Shown here: positions 25,311-33,897 of the stretch, piece by piece
Numbering within the stretch: position 1 is the first letter of the stretch
Layout: every line of letters starts with the position of its first letter
Position numbers and translations under genes: made by a program
From: JBFMDN01 sp040753915
GTDB taxonomy: Bacteria > Desulfobacterota > Desulfomonilia > Desulfomonilales > Desulfomonilaceae
Direction of reading: 5' to 3'
NCBI GenBank assembly: GCA_040753915.1
Contig: JBFMDN010000035.1
Span: 1 to 57,036 of the forward strand
Length of the DNA: 57,036 bases
The notes under the pieces: model-generated
The model's database searches: none
Told to the model about the DNA's origin: nothing
Seen by the model: only the letters and a program-made list of their open reading frames with translations

Positions 25311-27572
25311 TACCTTGACACACTTGCCGTGGACGCACTGCATACCAAGCTCGGAACACGAAACGCAGAGGTGCCCGGACCTGATTTGGCACGGGCCGCA
25401 CTTGTCTGTCTTGCCCACACAGAGCCCGGACACGCAGATCTTACCCAGGGCCTCGCATGACACGCACCTGCCGTCAGGTGTTCGTTCTGAACATCGGGGA
25501 CACGGGTGGGGTTTCCAGACGCATCGTCCGTGGTGATCGCACGTTGCGCCCAATTCCTGACAGGAGATGCAGCGATGTCCTCGTCTCACCTGGCAGGGGC
25601 CGCAAACGATGGGGGGTTCTATTATTCCTGTGGTCGGAGGGGGTGGAACCACGACGACGGGGGGCTCCGTTGGCGGCGGCACGACTACGACTGGGGGCTC
25701 GGTCGGCGGAACCGGAGGACCGACAGGAGGAGGCGGCGCGGGGGGTTCGCACGTGCACCTCATGGTACCATCCGGACACCGCAACTGCCCCTGACACTTT
25801 CCGTCACGGCAGCACGGGAGCTTGAACAGCGTCTTGTCAGCACATTCTTTGTCAGAAGTGCATTCAGGGCGCGGTTTTTCTTCGGGCTCCACCTTGATGC
25901 ACGCGCAGTTCTGGTCGCGCTTCTCTCCCGCTGGGCAATCCGGCAAGGGGGTGCAGCGACCATCGCGGCATTCTCCGCAGTTGCCCAACAGGTCGCGACA
26001 TGTTCTCCCTGCTTTCTTCTTGTCTGCCCGGCATTCACCGAACTCCCATTGCTGACATTCATCACACAGAGCGCGCGCCAACAACGGACGGAGCTGTTTG
26101 GGCAAACAGAGAATCTGCTGGACTCCGGTGATCGGATCTGTAACGATCTCCAGAGAGCCCTCATTCAGCAGGCAGTCCAGCGGGGAAGCGCACGCGTCTC
26201 CCGTCGGCGCTCCTGTAGTGTCGAAGCACGGATCAGCAGAAGGAACTCCTGCCACATTGAGGGCACAGGGCGCTCCCCCACCGGTTTGCGCATCAGAGCA
26301 GCGATCGCAAATGTCATCCATACGGCCTACTGCGGGATCGGCCAATATCCTCCTGTCGCAAGCTCCGCATCTCGGCGAAGTGGGGCATGATGCGTCGGTC
26401 GGGTCGCTCAGGGCACAGCCCGCGTCTGACTCAGTGCACGTGATACAGACCGGACACCCGTCGCTCGGTAAGCTGAAGGGGTCAGGATTCAGGCTATTGT
26501 CCACCCAGACGGGTGCCTCAACGGGACAGTCGGGTACACAGGAACCGTCCAAGGGATTGAACGCAAGGCCGGGAGGACAAGGGCATTCGCAAAGGCACGA
26601 ATTGGGATTGTAAATAGCTCCTGCAGCAAAATTGCAGGGCTTGCACAACCCAACCAACGGATCCACGGCCCAGCCGGGAGGACAGGGACAGCCCGGCGGA
26701 AAGGGAATAACGGGCGGTGGGAAGATCGGCGGAAAGTCGATAGGCGGAATCACCCCGGGCGGAAGTACCGGCGGTTGCTCAATGGGCGGCTGGTCTACGG
26801 GCGGCTGCTCCACGGGTGGCTCGGTTGGTGGCGACGTGGGGCACTCGGGGACCGCTTTCGGCAGAGTCTTGTCTATAGTGGTCGCCTCCACAAGGGCCAT
26901 CAGAATGGCCGGCGACACGCCCATTGGGTCGGAAGGTTCGTTCCGGGCATCCACGTATGTCCGCTGACACGCAGTGACGACCACCTCGCGAGAAAGGTTC
27001 TCCACATTGATCTCGGGACCAAAGGTCGCCAAAATGTTCTTCACCGTGACCTTTCCCTTTACCACGGAGACAGCGGTTTGCGCGGGATTAAGGACTTCCA
27101 CAATGAAATCAGAATCTTCATCTTTGCTAGGCGGGACTTCGATAAACGCCGTGGGGGTGGTGATAACGTAAGAAGACCGAGGTGTGGTTTCGGGGACCCG
27201 TACAACAAATCTTAACGCGCCGCTGCCAACGTAAGCGAGGAAGTACGATCCGGATTGCTGCCGGCCGAATCCGGACAGGTAGAGCTCCGATGATTGGCCG
27301 AGTGAGATGTGGTTCTTGTCACTTATCTTGAGATAGAGCTTTGACTGAGGGTCAGTCGTGAGCGTGTCATGGAGATGGACCGACTCCCACCGCTTTGCGG
27401 CCTTGAAATCCTTCTTCTCTTTCTTGATTTTTGCCGAGCCTTCGAGGTGGTTGATCTGTCCGAGGTTAACCTGTCCCTGTGCTGAACAGGGGGTCGAGTC
27501 AAAGCACGGGATGGCCAACAGCAAGGCATAGATAGCAAAGGAGAACACACGCCAACATGCACATGATCTCAT
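24399..27572 (-). CDS. Large secreted FecR-domain, proline-rich, cysteine-repeat protein
   Basis: From ATG 27572 (GGAGG upstream) the 1057-residue product starts with a signal peptide, RSCACWRVFSFAIYALLLA then IPCFDSTPCSAQG. Residues ~40-110 look like a FecR domain (HLEGSAKIKKEKKDF, VHLHDTLTTDPQSKLYLKIS). A proline-rich linker of PPVEQPP type follows, then a long cysteine-rich part. The last ~300 residues are 13 EGF-like units of the form DPCANVRCPPGHKCVNGRCV. One unit carries a 14-15-residue insertion and one has Cys changed to Ser (RSPPG). It is probably a cell-surface or extracellular structural or adhesive protein. No homolog function is known to me. Two MITE copies flank it. Confidence 0.8.
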   Translation of the reverse strand: MRSCACWRVFSFAIYALLLAIPCFDSTPCSAQGQVNLGQINHLEGSAKIKKEKKDFKAAKRWESVHLHDTLTTDPQSKLYLKISDKNHISLGQSSELYLSGFGRQQSGSYFLAYVGSGALRFVVRVPETTPRSSYVITTPTAFIEVPPSKDEDSDFIVEVLNPAQTAVSVVKGKVTVKNILATFGPEINVENLSREVVVTACQRTYVDARNEPSDPMGVSPAILMALVEATTIDKTLPKAVPECPTSPPTEPPVEQPPVDQPPIEQPPVLPPGVIPPIDFPPIFPPPVIPFPPGCPCPPGWAVDPLVGLCKPCNFAAGAIYNPNSCLCECPCPPGLAFNPLDGSCVPDCPVEAPVWVDNSLNPDPFSLPSDGCPVCITCTESDAGCALSDPTDASCPTSPRCGACDRRILADPAVGRMDDICDRCSDAQTGGGAPCALNVAGVPSADPCFDTTGAPTGDACASPLDCLLNEGSLEIVTDPITGVQQILCLPKQLRPLLARALCDECQQWEFGECRADKKKAGRTCRDLLGNCGECRDGRCTPLPDCPAGEKRDQNCACIKVEPEEKPRPECTSDKECADKTLFKLPCCRDGKCQGQLRCPDGTMRCTCEPPAPPPPVGPPVPPTEPPVVVVPPPTEPPVVVVPPPPTTGIIEPPIVCGPCQVRRGHRCISCQELGATCDHHGRCVWKPHPCPRCSERTPDGRCVSCEALGKICVSGLCVGKTDKCGPCQIRSGHLCVSCSELGMQCVHGKCVKVDPCENIKCPPGQRCVKGRCIGDDPCANIKCPPGYKCVIPAHRAGVRAFVANPCVKIEPTDPCANVRCPPGQKCLNGKCVKTDPCANVRCPQGHKCVDGRCVKVDPCANVRCPPGQKCVDGRCVKTDPCANVRCPQGHKCVDGRCVKVDPCANVRCPPGHKCVNGRCVKTDPCANVRCPQGHKCVDGRCVKVDPCANVRCPPGHKCVNGRCVKTDPCANVRCPQGHKCVDGRCVKVDPCANVRSPPGHKCVNGRCVKTDPCANVRCPQGHKCVNGRCVKVDPCANVRCPPGHRCVGGRCEPVRR

Positions 27573-27871
27573 GAGCCCCACCTCCAATCGAAAGCATTCC
27601 GAAGTGTTCGGCGACTTGCCTTTGCAGAATCTCCGGAGCATTGACCGACGAGGGCCGGTCCCCCTGAACCGGGCGAAAGGCTCCCCTCTCTGCTCCTACA
27701 AGACCCGACAGATATAATACTGTTGTCTAGTTGATGAAAACCTTACTCCACTCCATCATGATCGTACCATATTGGGGGAGTACCCTCAACGACAATCTTT
27801 CACACGACTCATTGAGCGGGGATCTCCTGACAGGGTTGAAGACAAGTTCACGACGGAAGTAGGGGCGAGAC
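27573..27871. other. Upstream region of the cysteine-repeat gene
   Basis: There is no gene. On the minus strand it holds the 5' untranslated region, with an AT-rich TATTAT that could be a -10 element around 27715-27722. Confidence 0.35.
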
Positions 27872-28069
27872 GAAAGTGTCTCAAAACTCGGGACACACCA
27901 TAAATCGTAGCACGATTGAGCGTCGATGCGTGGAATGGCACCTCACCCCAACCCTCTCCCAGAGAGAGAGGGAGCCTGAGCAATCCCCTCTTCCCCGCTT
28001 CGGGGGAGAGGGTCAGGGAGAGGGGGTGTGCCACGATTATCACGGACTGCCGGCTTTTGAGACAGTTTC
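27872..28069. repeat. MITE-like element, copy 2 (198 bp)
   Basis: This is a direct copy of 24160-24358, with the same internal hairpins. Its ends are GAAAGTGTCTCAAAACTC and the complement of GAAACTGTCTCAAAAGCCG, so the inverted termini are clearer here. The two copies lie either side of the cysteine-repeat gene, about 3.7 kb apart. Confidence 0.78.
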
Positions 28070-28375
28070 AGACGCCCGCCCCACGGGTCTACGGATATCC
28101 CATAGATGTTCTCGGCACATGGAAAGCGTAAAGAATCATTCGCAGAGGGAATAAAACATGGGGTGCGGCGCGTTTGCGTGGCAAATCTACCCAGCCTGGG
28201 GAACCGGCTACAGAAAATCAGTCGGTTATGGCGCTGGTCGCCAGCTTCACCATGAAAAAGCGCTGCACCCTAAAACATGAATGCCGGTGCCACGCCGGTG
28301 CTACGAGAGGTTAGCGCCAGAAATCCCGCTGTAGCGGGTTTCGAACCTGCCCTCGGCTCAACATCGCCTGAGCCG
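28070..28375. other. Gene-free region with short hairpins
   Basis: Several short inverted repeats (for example CCCGCTGTAGCGGG near 28326) are present and no gene was recognised. It lies downstream of a glycosyltransferase gene on the minus strand, so these may include its terminator. Confidence 0.4.
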
Positions 28376-29650
28376 CTATTCTGAACGCCTGCCGCCATGG
28401 GTCATCGGCTGCGCGGTCTCGGGAGTCAAGTGTCGGTACAACTCAATGTACCGTTTTACCAGTACCCTCCAGTCCCTGTGATCCGTGACCCAGCGTCTTC
28501 CTCTCTCTCCGAGATCTGTCCTCTGCTGTGCATTTTTGAGCAATTGGCCGCACCGACTGACGAGATCGTCGACGTCGTCCGCTGTAAACAGCAATCCATT
28601 GACGCCGTCGACGACGATCTCCCTGTGCCCCCCGATGTCACTCGCCACCAACGCTTTAGCCATTGCCATGATCTCCATGGGTTTCAAGGGCGTGACCAGA
28701 CGGGTTTCGCGCGTATCTCGCCTTGGAAGGACAAGAATATCAATGAGCCTGTAATACTCCGGTACGAGATCATAGGGCACCAATCCGGTGAAAACCACAC
28801 GATTCGCCACATCTGTCTCCCGTGCGATCCGTTCGAGGTCTGCTTGGGCCTCTCCACCGCCCACAAGGAGCAGGCGCAACTGGGGAAACGATTTGCTCAG
28901 AGGCTTTACGGACCTGACGAGAAGATCCAAGCCCTCGTAATTGAAGAAGGACCCTATGTACCCTATGACGAGTGCTCCTTCCAGGTTGAGGCTTCTTCTC
29001 AAAGCAGGATCGGCAGGCCCTGGTGAGAACGCGCTCACGTCCACACCGTTGGGGACTATCACCAATCTGTCTGTGCGCACCCCGCGAGATTCCATTTCAT
29101 CCCGAAGTGCTTCGCAAATGACACAGCAGCGGTCGGCACCCTTGGCCGCTCTGGTTTCCAAGTGTCTTACCATTCGGTACCGGATCGATTGCTCCTCCAA
29201 GCCGAATCGACCCACATGGGAATCCTCCCATATACCCCGAACCTCGTATACAGTCGGGATTCCCTGCGCCCACCCAATGAGGTCTCCGATAATACCGCAT
29301 GTAAAGGGCGAATGAGCATGGATGACAGCAGGACGGTACGTTCGCGCGAGCCACGAGGCTCGCTTCAGCAACACGAGGTTCTGCGCCACTCTCAGAGCAG
29401 ACCTGACGGGCCTATTGTCATGGACTTCTCTCGTTGGCTCCAGAAGCCGTCCGCAGGTACGATAGTATCGGACTCCTCCGATGATTTCACTTCCCTGTTC
29501 ATCCAGGTCGCCCTGGGGCGCCTGAGACGGAGAAGTCACGACGAATGGCTCCAGTCCTTGTGCTCGTTGATTCTCAACGATTTCCCGGCTCCTTATTGCG
29601 TACCCGTGAGTACCGGGAACCGAACGATGAAGTATATGCAAGATCCGCAT
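28376..29650 (-). CDS. Glycosyltransferase family 4
   Basis: The 424-residue product starts MRILHILHRSVPGTHGYA. It has a GT-B fold, with IHAHSPFTCGIIGDLIGWA in the first domain and VIVPNGVDVSAFSPGP, ALVIGYIGSFFNYEGLDLLV and KPMEIMAMAKALVASDIGG in the second. The E of that last segment is the usual sugar-nucleotide-binding residue. The opening resembles exosortase-associated glycosyltransferases. GGAG lies about 8 nt before the chosen ATG. It belongs to the 28376-31796 cluster with a second GT and a CpsD-like protein. Confidence 0.88.
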   Translation of the reverse strand: MRILHILHRSVPGTHGYAIRSREIVENQRAQGLEPFVVTSPSQAPQGDLDEQGSEIIGGVRYYRTCGRLLEPTREVHDNRPVRSALRVAQNLVLLKRASWLARTYRPAVIHAHSPFTCGIIGDLIGWAQGIPTVYEVRGIWEDSHVGRFGLEEQSIRYRMVRHLETRAAKGADRCCVICEALRDEMESRGVRTDRLVIVPNGVDVSAFSPGPADPALRRSLNLEGALVIGYIGSFFNYEGLDLLVRSVKPLSKSFPQLRLLLVGGGEAQADLERIARETDVANRVVFTGLVPYDLVPEYYRLIDILVLPRRDTRETRLVTPLKPMEIMAMAKALVASDIGGHREIVVDGVNGLLFTADDVDDLVSRCGQLLKNAQQRTDLGERGRRWVTDHRDWRVLVKRYIELYRHLTPETAQPMTHGGRRSE

Positions 29651-29757
29651 AGGATGCTCCGTCAATTGGATCGGCGGCATTTCGGAGAGAACCCTCTCGA
29701 TTGCCGTTGTCGCCCTTAGATACGGGCGAAAGACGCGGGTTCGTGGTCCCTTCGGTG

Positions 29758-31029
29758 TCAGGAATCAGGTTGGGGGGAAAACTCGGTCGCTCCTTGTGCG
29801 CCAAGAACGATCCTTTTCTGCAGAATCCTTTCCAGGAGGGCACAATACTGTTCATATTGCAGCTTCCACGACAGAGCGGCAGATCGTCTCGCGGCATTCC
29901 GCGCCAGACTTTCCCTCAGACCGGGGTCACGGTACAGCTCGAGGATCTTGTTTGCCAGCGCGGTCGGATCGCCCGGTGGGACAAAGGCGATCGCATCTTC
30001 ACCGAAGAGCTCTTCGAGCACAGGCAATCTTGTCGACACAATGGGAAGCCCGACCATGGCCATTTCGGGAATTTTGAGAGAGAGAGCTACGTCCATGTGG
30101 CAGTCACTAAGAGCCGGATACACGCCCAGGTCTGAGTCGGCCATTACGGTTGGCATCATGTCAAGGCTGACAGGATCGTCGACTCGGACTAGATCCCGCA
30201 CTCCCAGGCGATCCGCCAATTGCAGACACTCGTCAAGAGCCTTCCCTTCTTCGCGAATCTTCGGGACGATGCGCAACTGGAGACCCGGAATTGCTTCTTT
30301 GAGCAAAGGTAATGCCTCGACACAAATGTGTAGGCCATACCGCTTGGCAACGGTTCCCACATAGAGGGCGACGAACCTTTCGCACGGTTCAGAGGGAACT
30401 CTGTGGCGGATGTTTCCATCAAAATACCTGGTGTCAGCAGCATTCACAATCACGGTGATCTTTTCCGGCGGTACGCCCCGAGCGATGAGGGCTCTCCGAA
30501 ATGCCGGTGTGGCAGTCACTACGTGCGTGCTGAATGCCACCGAGGCCCTCTCGATAAGGGCCAGGATCCTTACCATGCCGCTGGATGCCGAGAGCCCCAG
30601 TTTCGAGCGCGCCACCTCCGGTACCGGGTCATGAATGTTCAGGATGAGGGGGCAACCTCGTAGACGGGGAATTAGACCGCAGAAGGCAAGGAAGTCCGGC
30701 ATATTGTGAATATGTATGCAGTCGTAGGGCTCCTGCAGGTCCAGACGCGACACCTTGGCAAACATTAAGGTCCACAGCTCCGCCCAGTTCGTGACCAGCC
30801 GAAAACCTTCCTGTCGCCGACGGGTCAGCGCTATGGGATGAGCCGTTACACCCGGGTGACCATCTTGTGGCAAGCCGTCTTCTGAGGCCAGGCAAACTAT
30901 GTCCACCCGATGGCCGTCATCGGCAAGATACTCTGCGTACCTCTTCACGCGCACGTCGCGCGCGTACACACTGTTTGTAACCATACAGAACCGAAGCGGA
31001 GACCACGGGGAAGGGCTATGGATTGCCAT
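29758..31029 (-). CDS. Glycosyltransferase family 4
   Basis: A GT-B transferase with LRFCMVTNSVYARDVRVKRY at the N-terminus, CIHIHNMPDFLAF, NAADTRYFDG, YVGTVAKRYGLHICVEAL and KIPEMAMVGLPIVSTRLPVL. The start at 31029 has no strong ribosome site and the frame stays open to 31164, overlapping cpsD, so the N-terminus is uncertain. It probably adds a sugar to an extracellular polysaccharide made by this cluster. Confidence 0.85.
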   Translation of the reverse strand: MAIHSPSPWSPLRFCMVTNSVYARDVRVKRYAEYLADDGHRVDIVCLASEDGLPQDGHPGVTAHPIALTRRRQEGFRLVTNWAELWTLMFAKVSRLDLQEPYDCIHIHNMPDFLAFCGLIPRLRGCPLILNIHDPVPEVARSKLGLSASSGMVRILALIERASVAFSTHVVTATPAFRRALIARGVPPEKITVIVNAADTRYFDGNIRHRVPSEPCERFVALYVGTVAKRYGLHICVEALPLLKEAIPGLQLRIVPKIREEGKALDECLQLADRLGVRDLVRVDDPVSLDMMPTVMADSDLGVYPALSDCHMDVALSLKIPEMAMVGLPIVSTRLPVLEELFGEDAIAFVPPGDPTALANKILELYRDPGLRESLARNAARRSAALSWKLQYEQYCALLERILQKRIVLGAQGATEFSPQPDS

Positions 31030-31142
31030 TGGAGCGCTCACCGACCCATGCCCGAGAGACAAAGTCCTTTCTCCCACCCCCCGAAAAAGGCTTTCACTTC
31101 GTCCTTGGACCAGTCGTATTTCTGTACCCCAGCGGGCTCGGC

Positions 31143-31796
31143 TCACAAGAAACGGTAAAGCCACTTCGGAATGTGGAGATCCCGCTTGTTCAGGACGATT
31201 CCCAGGATGTTGGCCCGGTGGGTTCTTAGGATCTTGATAGTGTTTTCAAGTACTTCCGATCGGGTCACGTTGGCTTCTACAACGATCACCACCCCGTCCG
31301 CACACCGCGACAAAATCGCTGAGTCCACCATCTTCCCAGCGGGTGCACTGTCGATCAAAATGTACTGGAAGCGCTGTCGGAGCTCTTCCAGGTATATCTT
31401 GATCCTCTGGGGCGCGGACTTGTGCAGCAAATCACTATCCTCGAGCGGTGTTGCTCCCGCGGGGATCACCTGAAAGTCCAAGCCCGGAACCTCATGAATT
31501 GCGTCCTGCAGACTCGATCCATCTTTCAACACTGCGGCGAGGGATGGTTCAGCAGCGACGCCGAGAAGATGACAAAACGCAGGACTTCTCAAATTGGCTT
31601 CTAAGGCAAGCACTTTGCCAGATCCATGGGTTTCGGCCAAGTACGTTGCAAATGCTAACGCAACCGATGTTACCCCCTCTGAGAACCGTGAGGATGTAAA
31701 TTGTATTACACGTTTCGGCTTCGTTTCATCTTCCGAGAGCCGCTGGTCGAGCCGATGAAACTCCTCAAAAAACTCCTCTGAAAGGCGTCTGATCAT
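31143..31796 (-). CDS. CpsD/CapB-like ATPase with degenerate P-loop
   Basis: The 217-residue product has the fold of tyrosine autokinases that control polysaccharide export. Its Walker A reads TSSRFSEGVTSVAL, where family members have GEGKST, so the ATP-binding lysine is missing. Walker A-prime is LALEANLRSPAF and Walker B is ILIDSAP. No tyrosine cluster is seen at the C-terminus. It may be a regulatory pseudo-kinase working with the two glycosyltransferases. It heads the small transcription unit. Confidence 0.8.
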   Translation of the reverse strand: MIRRLSEEFFEEFHRLDQRLSEDETKPKRVIQFTSSRFSEGVTSVALAFATYLAETHGSGKVLALEANLRSPAFCHLLGVAAEPSLAAVLKDGSSLQDAIHEVPGLDFQVIPAGATPLEDSDLLHKSAPQRIKIYLEELRQRFQYILIDSAPAGKMVDSAILSRCADGVVIVVEANVTRSEVLENTIKILRTHRANILGIVLNKRDLHIPKWLYRFL

Positions 31797-32087
31797 AGCT
31801 GACCCTGGTGCCGACGTGTTCGTTTCACCTTATTGTCGGTCTCAGGCAAAGTCAAGCGCCTTTAACCGGCGAGCCAGTAATACGGAATTCCATATCAACA
31901 ACGAGCCGGCACGTCCTCAAGGCCTCCGCGACATCCGAGAAAAACCTTGGGGAGAGCTCTTGGGATGCGGAGTCCCGTCCCGAGAAGACGGGACCGATTC
32001 ATCATACCACACAGTTTTCCGGCACCTTCTCTGCAGAAGACGCTTTCGGGAGCTGTTCGAGAGAACCCCTGTTCCTGCAAAAAAGGC

Positions 32088-33569
32088 CTAAACCCACCGG
32101 GCAGTTACGGTTTTCTCATCGAGGAATAACCGCATGGATGCCATTCTGCTCTTGGCTCCTCCGAAGAACGATTTGCGCTTTGACCCGAGGGGAAAGAAGG
32201 CATATGGCTGGGGAACCCCAACGTTAATGCCGACATTTCCCACATTCACCTCACGAGCGAACTTTCGAGCGTGGCGTCCGCTTTCGGTCATGATGCATGC
32301 AGAGTGGCCGAGGTCGGTGGCAGTGTTTATCCAGTGAATGACCTCGTCGAGGTTATCGGCTCGAATGAGACTGGCAACCGCGCCGAAGGCTTCTTCTTTG
32401 GCAATTTCCATGTCCGGTCGCACGTTCTCGATGATCGTGGGTCCCATGAAAAAGCCTTTTTCCAGCTCAGGCGGCAGAATTCTCCCGTCGTGAACCATGG
32501 CAGCGCCTTCGGTCAAAGCTCGCTCGAGCCACTGTTGGACCTTGCTCCTGCCTGTTGCTGTGCAATACGGACCCATGGCCGTGGATTCGTCCAGTCCGTA
32601 GCCGAGCTTCATGCTCCGGGCTTCCGCTGAAAAGCGCTCCTTGAACTTATCGTACACAGCGCCCACGACTACTACGTTGTCCGAACCGAGGCAGCGCTGA
32701 CCTGTCATACCAAAGCATCCCTGCCTGACATAGGGGACCACTGCGTCAACGTTCGCATCCGGCATGATCACCACAGTGTTTTTTCCGTTTCCGTTGATGG
32801 AAGAATTCTTGCCAAGCTCTCCGCACAGCTTGAACAGCTCCCATCCGGCATGTGTCGATCCGATAAATCCCAGGCCCTGGATTTCGGGTTGTTGCAGGAT
32901 GTACTTGTTGATCTCCCTTCCGCCGTGGATAAGGTTTATAGCTCCTTTAGGCCAGCCTGCATCGAGAGCCGCTCGACATATGTACTCAGCAGCGACCGGG
33001 TCCTGACGGCTCGGGCTGACCACAACGGAGCATCCCGCGGCAAGGGCGTACGGAACGAATGACGACCATGCGTGCATGGGGATATTGCCTGGAGTTACAA
33101 TGAGAAAGGCACCGAGAGGCTCCCACGTTAGCCACATGTCGATCCCGTTGGCCAGCTCATCCAGGTGCTCGTTTCTGCTCACGAGCCCGTACGCGGCGGA
33201 GCACGCGGATTCAATGTTCTCGATTACCCGACGAACTGACCCGACAGATTCCTTGATAGTGCGCCCGTGATCCTGAGTCAGCACTCGGGTGAGCCGGTCG
33301 AAGTGCTCCTCGAACTTTTGGCGCATGTCGAAGAGCATCTTGGCTCGCTCCCTAAGAGGGATACGGCGCATCGCCTCGAAGCCACGTTGGGCTGCCTCCA
33401 CAGCGGCCCGAGCCTCTTGAGTGGTCGCTGTGGGAAATTCCGCAATGACCTCCCCGGTTGCTGGATTGACATCTTCGTGTATCTGCGTAGATTTCGACTC
33501 GACCCATTCACCATCGATAAGCAGCTTGAGCATTCCGTAATGCTTCTTGACTTCCGGCAGCAAAGCCAT
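32088..33569 (-). CDS. Methylmalonate-semialdehyde-dehydrogenase-like ALDH
   Basis: This 493-residue CoA-acylating aldehyde dehydrogenase of the MmsA type has GKNTVVIMPDANVDAV, catalytic Cys in GMTGQRCLGSDNVV, and the C-terminal motif SFFGGAKSRMASMRLF followed by KTVTARW, characteristic of MmsA. MmsA converts methylmalonate semialdehyde to propionyl-CoA and CO2. Here it lies downstream of a TRAP transporter and enamidase on the same strand. Enamidase yields 2-formylglutarate, an analogous 2-substituted semialdehyde, so glutaryl-CoA formation is plausible. AAGGAG precedes the ATG. Family call strong, substrate inferred. Confidence 0.9.
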   Translation of the reverse strand: MALLPEVKKHYGMLKLLIDGEWVESKSTQIHEDVNPATGEVIAEFPTATTQEARAAVEAAQRGFEAMRRIPLRERAKMLFDMRQKFEEHFDRLTRVLTQDHGRTIKESVGSVRRVIENIESACSAAYGLVSRNEHLDELANGIDMWLTWEPLGAFLIVTPGNIPMHAWSSFVPYALAAGCSVVVSPSRQDPVAAEYICRAALDAGWPKGAINLIHGGREINKYILQQPEIQGLGFIGSTHAGWELFKLCGELGKNSSINGNGKNTVVIMPDANVDAVVPYVRQGCFGMTGQRCLGSDNVVVVGAVYDKFKERFSAEARSMKLGYGLDESTAMGPYCTATGRSKVQQWLERALTEGAAMVHDGRILPPELEKGFFMGPTIIENVRPDMEIAKEEAFGAVASLIRADNLDEVIHWINTATDLGHSACIMTESGRHARKFAREVNVGNVGINVGVPQPYAFFPLGSKRKSFFGGAKSRMASMRLFLDEKTVTARWV

Positions 33570-33897
33570 TTCAATCTCCTTTTCTTAGAAGCCGCAGCGT
33601 AATCTTTGTTGCAAAATTTTCTCAGCCACTGTTCACCAATGGGCCGAGAAATAGATGCAGCCCCTCCTCCCGACTGCAGGAGGGGAAGCCGTCTTGGAAC
33701 TCTTTTGGCATAGAGATGTGTCTGTAGGGGCGCTTCGAGAAGCGCCTTGATTTTAGGCGGTTCACGAACCACCCCTGCAACCATGTCCGTCGATTCAGTG
33801 GTACTGCCTGTTTGTGAGACAGTCTCGTCGGCGTCCGTCCTCCTATCCTCCCCGGTGCCGATTCCCGCTGCGCGGTCACTGGAGGCCGCACGCGGTC
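33570..33897. other. Gap with REP-like palindromes
   Basis: No gene. It has an 8-bp CCCCTCCT/AGGAGGGG hairpin at 33661-33686, a strong GGCGCTTC/GAAGCGCC hairpin around 33729-33748 and a GGTTC/GAACC hairpin near 33759-33771. The set looks like extragenic palindromic repeats in the operon between dctM and the ALDH gene. Confidence 0.55.

Noticed and set aside
24219..25460. Plus-strand 413-codon frame
   Set aside because: It is antisense to the cysteine-repeat gene; its repeats are the mirror of the 66-bp units.
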